Shown: piece after piece, positions 31,935 to 45,200 of the stretch
Layout: every line of letters begins with the position of its first letter
Position numbering within the stretch: position 1 is the stretch's first letter
NCBI RefSeq assembly: GCF_905220565.1
Contig: NC_059399.1
Location: forward strand, 9,703,501-9,767,500
Direction: 5' to 3'
Length of the DNA: 64,000 nucleotides
DNA from: Melitaea cinxia
Lineage: Eukaryota; Arthropoda; Insecta; Lepidoptera; Nymphalidae
Made by a program: the position numbers and the translations under genes
Notes under the pieces: generated by a model
Told to the model about the DNA's origin: nothing
The model's input: only the letters and a program-made list of their open reading frames with translations
Databases searched by the model: none

Positions 31935-33170
31935 ATGAAGCTGGTAAGTATCCTTTAATTTTAAATGTGATCTCTTAAATGTGTTGTAAAACAAAGGTTA
32001 AGTGATAAGTGTAACAGAAGAGTGATAAAACCGTTTTTTGCATACTCAAAAAGAGAAGAGAAAGTGTGTTTATATGTATTTTTCGTACATTATAATTTGA
32101 GAATTCATTTAAAGAATTCTTGCTTGATATTAAATTTTTGATACAACGCTTCAGCCTGTAATATCCCACTACTGGGTATAGGTCTCTTTCCCCATGTAGG
32201 AAAAGGATCAAAACTTAATCAACCAATTTTTGATACTGTAATCCTTAATTTTTAATACTGTAAATCTAAATTTATATCATCTTTAATGTGTACGAACAAA
32301 ATATTCACGAACATCTTTGAGACGTAGGGGACTATTGGCGTAATTGGTTTTAGAGGACAATTTTTTCCACTACAAAGTAGTAGTATACAATTCTTTTGTT
32401 GCCTTATTGAAATGCGGTGGTGATTCTTTATTATTGTTGTTTCTCTATTTTTTTAAATTAAAATATATTTTAATTAATCCATTCAAAGATATATAGATTA
32501 GCCGAATTGAATTTTACGATTGCAAGCTTACGGATTTTTATAAATAAGTAAGTATTTTAACCGACTTCCAAAAAAGGAGGAGGTTCTCAATTCGACTGTT
32601 TTTTTTTTAAATGTGTGTTACATTAGAACTTTTTACCGGGTTGACCGATTTCGACAACTTTTTTTTAATCGAAAGGTGGTGTGTGTGTCAATTGGTCCCA
32701 TTTAAATTTATTTGAGATCTAACGACTACTTTTCGAGTTATATCAAAACAGCTCATTTCTTAATTTTACAGGAGAGGATTTTTAATTTTTTTTTTTTCGC
32801 TTTTACTTCCTCATTTCTGGATTACTATTTATAGTAGGTTTGAAATCTTTATAAAATTAATAGTTTACTTTCTTTGCTATAGTTTAAAAATCTTATATTA
32901 AATTATCAAAAAAAAAGTCCTAACAAAAGACAACAAAAAAGTATCCTGAATTGTGACTTTGTTACACCGAATCTTAAGATTGCAGCTCACATTTTTTTTC
33001 TCTAGTGATACCCTCGCACTGTTTGTAGAAGCGTGTCGTAGAAGCCTTAAGCGAAAAGCATCCGTTACCGAATCCAGCGTCCTTATTCCAAGTCCACCTA
33101 TTCCGAATAATATTTTACAGGTACCTACATCTGTAAATATTTAGTTCTTAAGTTGCGAATTTATATATAG

Positions 33171-33203
<33 letters not shown>

Positions 33204-36200
33204 AAGTATTGAAACTTAATTACTATTTTTGTATTCCAGTTAATATTATTGTGTATCGTCGTAGCCTGGGCAGCACCTTCTCCGATAGTTAATAATTACC
33301 CGCAAGATGTTCAAATCAAGTGTTTCAAATACGACGCTTACGATATTGGTGACTACAACGTGTAAGTATTAAGTTATTACGCTTCTCTATTATTTATATA
33401 TTACTTATTAAAACTCTTACATTCAAAGGCCTCCGTTAGGCAAAAAATTTGTGTAGGGAGCCTAGCATAATACACACACTGAACTATTGAAAGTTATGGG
33501 GCGTTTATTTATTTACATAAAATACAAACCAATAATTATGACATTTTGAGACCAGATCAAGTTGTCGTAAAACAATAAGAATAATCAAAGTGTATTGACA
33601 CCATCCACGGAAAATCCGTGACTATTTAATAAAGTAAAGTAAAGTAGAGTAGTTAATTTTTCGATTCATGTTGCATTATTATTATTTAAGCATAATACAT
33701 TGACAGTATGAAAAATAACACTAAGTCTACAGATCCAAACGTCGAATCCTCTATGAATTCAAATATTAACTTTTTCGTGGATTTAACAAATGAATTATCC
33801 ATGGATCCAAACATCGATTATTCCGTGGATTCAAGCATTGACTTTTCCTTGAATTTAAACAACGGTTTTTCCCTGGATTCAAATATTGACTTTTCCGTGG
33901 ATTCAAATATTGCATTTTTCGTGGATTCAATCATCGATTTTTTTTTGTGGATTCAAGCATTGAATTTTCCGTGGATTTAAACAGTGAATTTTCATTGGTC
34001 CTAAACATCGACTTTTCCGTGGATTTAAAAACATTGAATTTTCCGTGGATTCATATATCGACTCTTCCTTAGATTAAAACAACGAATTTTTCATGTATCC
34101 AAACATTTATTCACTGGCAAGCGGTTTAAAAATTTCTTCATCTATAAAAAAAGTATCTCCTATTTTCACGCCAAGTAAAATTTACTCATCATCATCACTT
34201 CAAGTCAAGTATTTCAGTCCACTGCTGGACATAGGTCTCACCAAGTTCGTGCCAAAAATGGCGTGAAGTCATGTGTGTTGCCCATAGTCACCACGCTGGG
34301 TAGCCAGGCTTGTGACCGCGGGGCTGGCTATGTCGCACCAAAGACGCTGCTGCAAGTCCTGTGTATTTCAAAGCCAGCAGTTGGATGGTTATCACGCCAT
34401 CGGTCGGCTTTATAAGTTCCAAGGTGGTAGTGGAACTGTGTTATCCCTTAGTCGTCTCTTACGACACCCACGGGAAGAGAAGGGGTGGCTATATTCTTTA
34501 CTGCCGTAGCTGCACGACAAACCCGGCGACAAACGTAGACTACGTTTGAACGTTTGACGAAGTGGAAAAATAACAACACCTGTTTACTAATTGACACCGG
34601 AACCGGAACCCACTCCCCACGACGCTCGAGTAAATCCATATTTAACTTTCTAGCCTACACTACCATAATGAAATAACTTGTATTATATATAAAAATATTT
34701 AGACCTAATCTAATAGACCAGTGCTTTTAGCCTTTGAAAATGGTAAAAAGTGAAAAAAAATTGGTAGGATAAAACTCATTGTAAAAGAAAGAAAATGCAA
34801 TGAAAATTAAAGGAAAAATAAATTACGGGCGATCTGTGGTCGGGAAGTGCTAGGAAGGAGTTTAAAGGTCAAAAACTGTTTATCTCGATTCTCGGCTAAA
34901 CTAAAAGTCCTATGGAAAAAAGTTCAACGGTAAAGTTGTAGGTACTAAAAAGATCTACAACTTTTGTTTTTATACTTTTTTCACATAACCTCAAAATTGA
35001 TGTGAAAAATTCAAAAAACCAAGTTTTTGGTTTTTTATTTTTCCTTTAAAGGTGGACGCGCCAGCGCGTTAACTTTAATAAATCTAGAAATAAATAATGC
35101 TCGATCCACAATCCATTTGAAAATCCCGCCCGCTGTCTATCCCCTGACCTATAGTGAACATTGCAAGTGCAACTTTATAGCTGTGCATCAATTCGTAAAC
35201 TCATCGAGTGACGTCGTGGATCTTCGTTTTTTCTTCGGACCTTTTGCTGTCAATATATAATAACGCATCGAATGCACCGCGCCGCGCCCGCTAATTTGTT
35301 TTGTAAACCTACGTAGTTTTGTGCCGTCTGATTAATATTGCCTACCGTAAATCTATAATTATCCGCTTTGGGAGTTGTGTAAGTGAAGGGAAGAAGACTG
35401 TATCAGCCCTGGACAAAGTGTTACTGCGCTCGTCGTGTGCCCGAAGGACAGCGGCGGCGGCCATTTAAGAAGAAGCTTGCAAAGGTCAGTTTCCCTTCCT
35501 CCATAATTCCAAAGTCCCTACGTCCCATTTACCTGTGGGATCGAGCAAACAAACAAATATACAGTCCACTAAATCGCCGCTTAGAATTTCGTATACCCGC
35601 GCCACCATTGCTGGTTCCATTCGACCCGGATTTCGAAACCGCTAATTGTTAAATAGTTTTAAGTTTATAAGATTTACACGTCAGTGCTAATGCACAACCG
35701 GTTAGAGTGAGACGTGTGCGAGGCGCGTAAACAAATATTTTTTTGTTGTTTACGACTGCATCGACCGATTCCCCGTAATACTGCATTATCGCTGCTTTGT
35801 ATTATATAAACAATCCGTAATGATCCTTATTGACAATGGCTAAGGATACAATTTTGCGTGAAGACGATTATACAATTCATTTGACGGAGAACGATGCTAA
35901 CGTTATATGCATAGAAAAAACTTACGATGAACAAACACATTTGGAGCAAGATATGGAAATGATTGATACGAATAGAAAACGTATGTTACATGAGGTGGAC
36001 GAAAATACAGAAGAGTGGCAAGAAGTTACTAAACATGCTAAGAAAAAGGTGAGGGTTTTCGATAACAATTTAGAAGAAAATCTTATTCAAATCGGAATTA
36101 CGAGTAATAAAGTCTTACCTAAACAATTTGCATTAGCAAAAATATTGCGAGAGAACCAAATCGTGAATGTCAGTAAGGTTAAATACATAAATCCGTATAA

Positions 36201-39200
36201 AATTCGAATAACATTTGATACAGAATTTAGTGCTGAAAAATTTTTAGCATGTCAAGTATTTAAAAATTTAGGATGGCGATGTCAAAAATCATGGGAAGTA
36301 GGAATATCATATGGAATTATTAAAAATATAGACAAAGAACTGTCAGAAGAAGAATTAATTCATAGTTTACTTTGTGATATTGAAGTTTTAGCCGTACAAC
36401 GTTTGAATCGTCGAGCAGACGATGGTTGGGTACCTAGTGAAACCATTAAACTAACGTTTAAAGGGCCGAATATACCGAAGTATGTATATCTTCTAGATCT
36501 GAGAATTAAAGTAGAACAATATATATTTCCAGTCACTCAGTGTTCTCGTTGCTGGAGGTTTGGACATACAGCAAAAATGTGTCCATCCAACAAAATAATT
36601 TGCCCTAAGTGTACAAGAAATCATCCAAATTGTGAGAATAATAATTTTATATGCATTAATTGTAAGGGTAATCATATGCCGTTGGATAAAATTTGTCCTA
36701 TATTTAAAAAAGAGAAAAGGATTCGAGAAATAATGACAGAATTCAACTGTTCATATTTGAAAGCTATTAGTATGTATGTCCCCCAGTCCCCAATTTTGCC
36801 AACCACCAACGTAGCTTGCAGTGAATCAAAACCTACGACAAAGCATGTTACGCTCCAACAAGCACAGTACCAGTAATTTATCCTGAAATTGAATCTGTTG
36901 ATCAGGAAATCCCTCAAACTTCTGGGACACAAAACACAATGAACAAGAAGAAAAAGAAGAAAAAACGTATTAAATGTGCTGAAAATGTATATGCAGACAT
37001 AGAAGTAGCCTCTGATTCTGATAATAGTGTTAAAAGTGATTACTGTATTAATAATGATAGTGAGGAGAATGTAACGAAGGAAAATATAAATTTGCACCGT
37101 GAATTGATTGATAAAATTAAAAGTGTAATATTTGAAAAGAATATAAGTATGTCGACTAAATTTAAAAATATGATTCAAATAATAATTGAGTGGATCACTT
37201 TGGTTATTGTAAACATCTTTTCAGACTTTCCGTTGATTAAAACCTTTTTTAATTATATACAAAGTAATGGATAGTATTGTTAAAAAATTAATTAGATTGA
37301 ACATTATTCAGTGGAATTGTAGAAGTCTAAAACCAAAATTAAAGCTTTTTGAAGACCTGCTAATTCGAGAAAAGGTTCATATTGCTGCTGTAAGTGAAAC
37401 CTGGTTCGAACCTGATGCCTTTGTCAAAATTAATAACTACAATATCTTTAGAAAGGATAGAAATAATTCTTATGGGGGTGTTGCAATTTTTACACATAAA
37501 TCTGTCCAAGCTCACATACATAATGTAGAAGTCAGTAATAGTGATATTGAAATAATAGGTGTTAAAATATTTAATTGTGCACAAATTGAAACTATTTACT
37601 CTGTTTATTGCCCTAGTGACATTCGGACAACACAGAGAGATTGGGAATATTTGTTTTCTTTAGTTAACATGAAATCAATATTGATGGGTGATTTTAATGG
37701 ACACCATTCAAGCTGGTCTGTTAAAACGGATACTAGAGGTACGCAAATTCATGATTCATTACTTGAAACTAGTCTTGTCCTTCTCAATGACGGTAGCCCT
37801 ACTCGACTTCAACTAAATGAAAATATTTTACGCAAGTCATCACCCGACTTAACTTTAATAACATCAGATATTTCTATGGATTTTTCTTGGTTAGTTTCGA
37901 ATGAATCACTGGGCAGTGATCATCTTATTATTAAATTAAATACTACAATACATTGTGAGTTAAATCATTTAAAGAAACGTAATTTCAAACGCGCTGACTG
38001 GGTTGGTTATCGAACATATTTAGAATCCCTTTTTATTGGATTTAATTTTACTCATGATATCCAAAAAGATTACGATTTATTTATTGGCTATGTGAACAAG
38101 GCTGCAGACATATATATTCCCTACATTAAAGTTTGTCTTACCCCACACAGTAAATTCATTCCAAAACCCTACTGGACTCCAGAGCTTTCAAAAGCCGTAG
38201 CTATTCGTCGGTTGGCATTAAAAAATTTTCGTCGTAACCCTACTCCACGTAATTTAGATATTCTAAACGATAAAATAAAACATTCCTTGAAGCTTATTAG
38301 AATTGCCCAATGTGCGGCATGGAGAAAATTTTGTTCATCTTTACACGGATTGTCGACAACTTCGGAAGTGTGGAACCGTATGAAGTGGATTAAAGGATAT
38401 AAAATTCAAAGATCCATGATCAGTGAAGAGAATGTTAATAAATTATTACATAGTTTATGTCCTGATTTTACTTGCCGAAATTCACCAAACTTTACTTCAT
38501 TTAATTACGATTTGGAACGTGAAATTTCGTTACATGAATTAGAAGCATGTATTAAACCTAATGATACTGCACCAGGGTACGACAATATTTCATTTTCTAT
38601 GATTAAATACTTGCCAGTAATAGCTAAAACTATACTACTGGATCTTTATAATAGAATTTTTGTATCAAATGTTATACCCTATCAGTGGCGTGATATTTCA
38701 ATTGTTCCTATTCCTAAGCAAGGTTCAGATACTTTTCGGCCAATTTCTCTAATTTCGTGTTTATGTAAAATTCTTCATTCAATTATTAATAAAAGGTTAG
38801 AATGGTTTGTTGAAAGAAACGGCCTTTTCTCTCCAGACACGGTAGGATTTAGAAAATCGCGGTCTGCAGTTGATAGCCTTAGTGTACTTGTGTCTAGAAT
38901 TCAAAACGGTTTTTGTAATAATTATGTAACTGTTGGCTGCTTCATGGATATTGACAATGCCTATAATAATATTGATATTTATTCATTGCTGCGCATTTTA
39001 GATAATTTGGGTGTAGGCACAAAGTTTTGTCGCTATTTATGGAGCTTTTTGTCTAAAAGATTCCTTAAAATAAGAACTAACAATGTAACGATTTCTCGTA
39101 AGACTAGCCAGGGTATAGCCCAAGGAGATCCATTATCTCCATTGCTTTTCAATATTGCAACAAGAAATATATGTGAAGTAATGAATAACTATGTTCATAT

Positions 39201-42200
39201 CTCTCAATATGCTGACGATTTTGTTTTATATGTTACTAGTCAAAGTGTTGGTGAGGCTGAGAGAGAACTTCAAGCGGCAGTTGATGAATTTGTCGTTATG
39301 GTAGGTAATTTAGGGTTGAACATTTCGTCGTCAAAAAGTAAAGTTTGTGTGTTTAAAAAGGGACTTAATAGATATCCAGTAAACATTATCGTCAACGGTT
39401 CCACACTGTCCGTAGTACATCATGCAAAGTATTTGGGAGTATGGTTAGATAGATCGCTAAGGTGGGGCAAACATATTAATGATTTATGTAACAAGATTTC
39501 GAATTTTCTTAACATTTTTAAAGTTTTGGCTGGCTATGGATGGGGTGTTCATCCAAAACATTTAAGACGCTTATATTTGTCTGTTATAAGAAGCCGAATA
39601 GATTATGCCTGTTTTGTTTATAACGATAGCAGTGTAGCTCATTTGATTAAATTAGATAGGATGCAAAACAGAGCTTTGCGACTAATTGGTGGGTACATTA
39701 GGAGTACACCGTCTCACGTAATGGAATCAGATTTGTGTATACAACCTCTTTGTTTCAGAAGATTTTATTTAGCGGGTAAATTTTTATTGAAATCGATGTC
39801 TATGACCAATAGCTCACTCATACAAATATTAGACAAATTTATATCTTCAAATTTAGTTACTTCGTGGAAAAGAAAGCGTAAGCCGTTGTTAATAGAGGTC
39901 TACGATATTTTAAAAAATGTTGAGGTCAATAAAAGTAAATCTTTGGATTTCTTCTCATTTGATACGTGGCCGAACAATATTCAAATAGCAAATTTAATTA
40001 AAATAGATATAATGAATATTAATAAACCTAAAAGAAACTATAGTACATCATATTTAAATAACCACTGTAAGAACTTTATTAACGAACAGTATAACGGATT
40101 TTACAAAATTTTCACTGACGGTTCTAAGGATGGCCTACACATAGGTGCAGCACTTTTTGATGCCGAATCTTCAGATTCAATTTATTTTAAAATTAGTAGT
40201 AATATTTCTATCATGCACGCTGAGCTATTGGCTGTTTCTGAAGCTTTATCATACGTATCCTCCATTGATTACGACAAATTCGTTATTTTCTCAGACTCTA
40301 AGTGCGCTCTTCAACATGTAGCTCGATGTACATCTAACGCTAGAAGTACTCCCGTAGCATACAGAATTTTAAAACAAATATGTAGTTTGAGAGAACAGTC
40401 TAAAACAGTTTTTTTGCAGTGGATTCCATCTCATATTGACCTATTAGGTAACGATATGGCGGATACTCTAGCAAAGTATGGCGCTTGCGATGGTATAGAA
40501 ATGATTGTTAGGCCTATCTTTTCCGAGTGTTTACACATAGTTAAAAATAAATGCAATGATTTGTGGAGAGAATATTTTGATAAAAGGTCGAAAGACAAAG
40601 GCATCTGGTACCGGACCATACAACCTCACCCACCCAATGTACCTTGGATAGACACAGTGTTATTGAACAGAAAAGACGTTGTCACCGCTTTACGGTTGCG
40701 GTCTGGACATATTCCATTCAATAAATTTGGCCATTTGATGGGTATAACTCCACACCCTAATTGTTTAGTTTGTGGAGTAGTAGAGGATGCCTATCATATA
40801 TTAATGGAATGTGTTAAGAACGAAACCAGAAGACGCCAATTTTTCCCATATAAACTGTTTTATACGAATGTTGGAGAATGTAATAGTATATTGACAAAAC
40901 CAGAATCTATTTCGGCAAAGAAATTGTATAAATTGGTCGATGAAGTTCAATCAATCATGTAATTGTATTAATATAAATGTGTAATAACAGAGCGACATAG
41001 TCGCAGTAGCGGCAAAGCTCTTTAATAAAGAAAAAAAAAAAAAAAAAAAAAAAGATTTACACGTAGGTAATTAATTATTCCGCGCATCATATTATCTTGT
41101 TTCTAAAATAAATTAATTTCGTTCGTCCGCATTGCTTAGGAAATAAGGTAATTTTATATTGATTTGTTAAGTACCTACATAGGCCATACGTAACATATTC
41201 ATCGTAATATTAGTTATTTTACATAGTAATTGTCTCCCGCTTAGATATTAATTAGTCTATTGATTAAATATATCGTCTAAATTACGTAATTACGTACGTG
41301 AAATAAAAGAATACATCTGTTTATCGATTCGAGTACCGCGGCTTGTCAACCGCTCCCTTTCACTTTAACCGAAGTTTATAACTTTAGCTACTTAACTAAT
41401 AAGTAATAACTTTACGCCGTAACAAACATTTCTCGCGTATTAGAATAATTTTTAAAACTTACAATCGTTATATTTCGTTTCTTAGTACTTAGTAAACATG
41501 TCAAAGAGTAACAAAACGACAGAGGATTCCGAAAATAAGAGTAGTTTTGATACTCAATTAGTTATAATGGAGCAAAAACGCAATGCGATATTTAGCTATC
41601 TACAAGAAATTTTTGATATGTCAAAAAATGTTAGTACTAGACCTTCATTACGGGAGGACTTCCTCGACGCTAGTTCTAACATAGACACATTGCGTTCCGA
41701 ATTTAACAAAATAGTGGAAGACTATAACAGTCGCTTATTATTGCTAAACCCTTCAGCGAAACCGGAGTTCGGTAGCCTAACGTCATTTGAACGCCTATAC
41801 AGCCGAGTTAAGCGTTTAGTCTCTGAGTATACGGGAGGTGAAAAAATTGCAAAGGATGATGACCCGCGAAGACTGAAACCTTACTTACCTCCGATTCAAT
41901 TGGTATCGTTCGATGGTTGCGACTTGAAGGCATGGAGTCTGTTTTCTACAAACTTCAAAACAATCATACATGAGAACCAGACTCTTACCGACGCCGAAAA
42001 GTTATACTACCTTATGGGGAAATTATCCGGAAAGGCCAAATTGGCCTGCGCTGGAATCACGCCATCCGCGGAAAATTATCAACTAATTTTCAAAACGTTA
42101 GTTGATAAATTTGAAGATAAACGTTTTTTGGCAACTTCGTACTTAGATCAAATTTATAATATTAAGGCGATGTCAAACGCGACTCCGACCAACCTTGAAA

Positions 42201-45200
42201 ATTTTTTGGACACTTTTGCATCGTCGGTTGCCGCGCTTAAAAATTTAAATTTAGACAATCTGGCTGACTTCTTATTTTTATATCTCGCTCAAAAGAAGTT
42301 AGATCCGGAAACTGTCCGCCTCTTCGAGTTAAATAAACATAATAGCGACATACCTTTGTATGACGATTTTGTTGCTTTCCTCCGCGAACATATTAAGGTA
42401 TTACAACGCACTTCTGGGAAACAGGATGTTCCGAAAGGTGCTGAACGAAAAGCGGATACGGCTTCTAAGCCACACAAACCGCCCAAGTCGACGCATACAT
42501 ATACCACTACCGCGACTACGCCTGTACAGAATTTCTGCTCGCTCTGTAATTCACAACACGAGCATCTTTATAATTGTTCCGCTTTTCATAAGATGTCTGT
42601 TGAAGATCGTTTCAAGTTTGTTAAGGCGAACAACCTTTGTATAAATTGTTTTGGGAACCACCGGCTAGCTTCTTGTTTCAGTAAGTCGCGGTGTCGCTGG
42701 TGTGCATCTCCTCATCACAGTATGATCCACAGGAATTCCGCCAATGTAAATTCCGCAAATTCCGCATTTGTAAATTCTGCGTCTGCTAGTGCCACTCCTT
42801 CGCAGAAGGCGCCCGGTGCTACCGTGCACCATCCTGCTACTACCAGCACTGCTGGCAACGACACCAGTAAGTCACAATCTTCGGATTTACCCGCACGCTC
42901 CAATGACGTATCGATTTGTTCATTGTCGAGTTCTAATATCTCTCGCTCACCAACTACGGTGCTGCTCGCCACCGCACGCGTTATTGTCTTCGATGCCAAA
43001 GGGAAAGAATATTCTGTGCGCGCATTATTGGACAGTGCTTCACAGAGTAACTTCGTCAGTCGTAGTTTATGCGAACGCTTAGGGTTACAAGCAAGTAAGA
43101 ATCCAAGCTGTTCGGTAGTTAAAGGGATTGGAGGTACAACCAAACCGATTCAAGGCTCAGTTTCGATAAGGTTCTTTTCTAGGTTCGATCTCAGCGTTTG
43201 TTTCGACATAGACTCGCTCGTTGTAGACAAGGTCACAGAACGCTTGCCCACAGTCCCCGTAGATATTGCGAATTTAATAAATTTCAATAATTTACCTTTG
43301 GCAGACGACACCTACTTCATTCCAGGAGACATTGATCTGCTGGTTGGAGCCTCAATATTTCCGCATCTCCTGTTGTCACGTAAGGTTCAAGGTCAATCTG
43401 ATCTTACCTCGCCGCTAGCTCTGGAAACGGTGTTAGGCTACGTTATCGTCGGCTCTGCTCCTGTTCGTGTTGACAGTTGCGCGACGGTTTCTTACTGTTG
43501 TGCTACAGATCCTCTAGACTCCGCCGTGCGTAAATTCTGGCAGATGGAAGAGGTGAACGCACCAAAAGCATTAAGTCCAGATGACACGGCGTGTGAAGAA
43601 ATTTATAGGAACACGACCACTCGCGAAGCGGATGGATGGTACGTGGTCGCACTCCCTTTTAAGGGTGACGTACTGTCGTTAGGCGATTCTCTTAAAAAGG
43701 CTAAAAAACGCTTCTTTTGCTTAGAGCGCAAAATGTTAGCGTCGCCTAAGCTTAAAGAGGCCTACGACAGTGTGATCCTGGAATATCTAGACAAAGGATA
43801 TATCTCCCGCGCATCCCCGGACACGGAGGCAACGCAGAGTTTGCCATCGTACACGATTTCGCATCATGGGGTCATAAGAGAAGACAAGTTGACCTCTAAA
43901 TTGCGCGTGGTTCTGGACGCTAGTTCCAAGACAACCACACAAGTTTCCCTCAATGACATTCTGTACAATGGTCAGAATCTGCAGGGCAACTTATTCAATA
44001 TTATCGTTAATTTCCGCTTATATGGTATCGCTCTTTCCGCTGACATTCGTCAAATGTTCCTTTGCATTGGAATTCGTCCATGCGATCGAAGGTTTCAACG
44101 CATTTTGTACCGCTTTTCCCCACAAGAACCTTTAAAGGTTTATGAATTTAACCGCGTTTGTTTCGGACTTAAGTCAAGTCCGTTTCATGCTCTGCGTACA
44201 GTAAAGCAACTCCTTTTAGATGAAGGTGCTTCATACCCACGCGCTAAAGAAACCCTAGATATGGGATTGTATATGGACGACTTCGTCTACAGCGTCGATA
44301 GTGAACACGATGCTATCTCCACCGCTGCCGAAGTGATTGCTCTCCTGAAAGCTGGTCAGTTTGACCTTGTGAAGTGGATGAGTAATTCACAAAAGGTTTT
44401 AGACGCAATTCCGCTGTCTCATCGTCTTTCCGCAGTTAAAGAATTCGACGATTCTGAACCACATAAGGTACTCGGCTTATGTTGGTCACCCGCTACAGAC
44501 TATTTCAGTCTTAAGATTAGTGTTCCCGCTGAATCATGTACTAAACGTACAATTTTGTCATGTGTCGCTAGAATATGGGACGTCATGGGTTTCGTTGCTC
44601 CCGTCGTCTTATACGCAAAGCTTCTTATCAAACAACTTTGGTTGTGCGAATGTGATTGGGACGATGTACCTCCTGAACATATTATTGAACAGTGGTCCCG
44701 TTTCAAGAAGGAACTACCCTTGCTAAGTGAATTGAAAATTCCACGGCATGTAGGCATCGTCACTGGCGATATCGTAACAATCGTGGGGTTCGCGGACGCG
44801 AGCGAAAAGGCCTATGGAGGAGTAGTTTACTTCCACGTAAAAGACGGCAGAGGCCTTCGCAGGAATTCAGTATTTTTGATAACTGCTAAATCCAAAGTCT
44901 CGCCTCGTAAAGTCGTATCACTAGCACGATTGGAGCTTTGTGCGATCCTTACACTAAGCAGCTTAATTACAAGGGTAGTTGAAGCCTGCAACAACCGCAT
45001 TAATATCGACCGCATTCTCGCTTTTTCGGATTCAACGGTGGCATTGTGCTGGGTGCATTCTTCACCTCATCGTTGGGACACTTTCGTGGCCAACAGGGTC
45101 ACCAAAATTTAAAATGAGTTTCCCGTTCAAACTTTTTTTCATGTCCAAGGCACTGAAAATCCCGCCGATTGTTTGTCGCGAGGTCTTACACCCGCACAAA

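Larger units (their letters stand above)
35682..41053 (+). mobile_element. Full-length RNase H-bearing non-LTR element (I-like), nested
   Basis: It is flanked by the direct repeat AAGATTTACACGT at 35669-35681 and at 41052-41064 (the leading A bases merge with the poly(A)). It starts CAGTGCTAATGCACAACCGG and ends TTTAATAAAG plus about 23 A. It contains two overlapping frames: ORF1 with three zinc knuckles, and ORF2 with endonuclease, reverse transcriptase, RNase H and a terminal zinc finger. The RNase H domain places it with I-type/Loa-like elements rather than Jockey or RTE; the exact clade is not settled. Apart from one frame break in ORF1 it looks intact and young. Confidence 0.9.

Noticed and set aside
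35383..35652. Open frame of 89 codons with a basic composition
   Set aside because: It lies in the BEL/Pao 5' LTR, and the same frame recurs in the 3' LTR (47311-47568). It is a by-product of the LTR sequence, with no known LTR-encoded protein in this group.
36672..37178. Minus-strand frame of 168 codons, hydrophobic
   Set aside because: It is antisense to ORF1 of the nested LINE, which has clear zinc knuckles. The hydrophobicity reflects the A-rich sense strand.
42289..43143. Minus-strand frames of 72 and 142 codons
   Set aside because: They lie antisense to the continuous BEL/Pao gag-pol frame.
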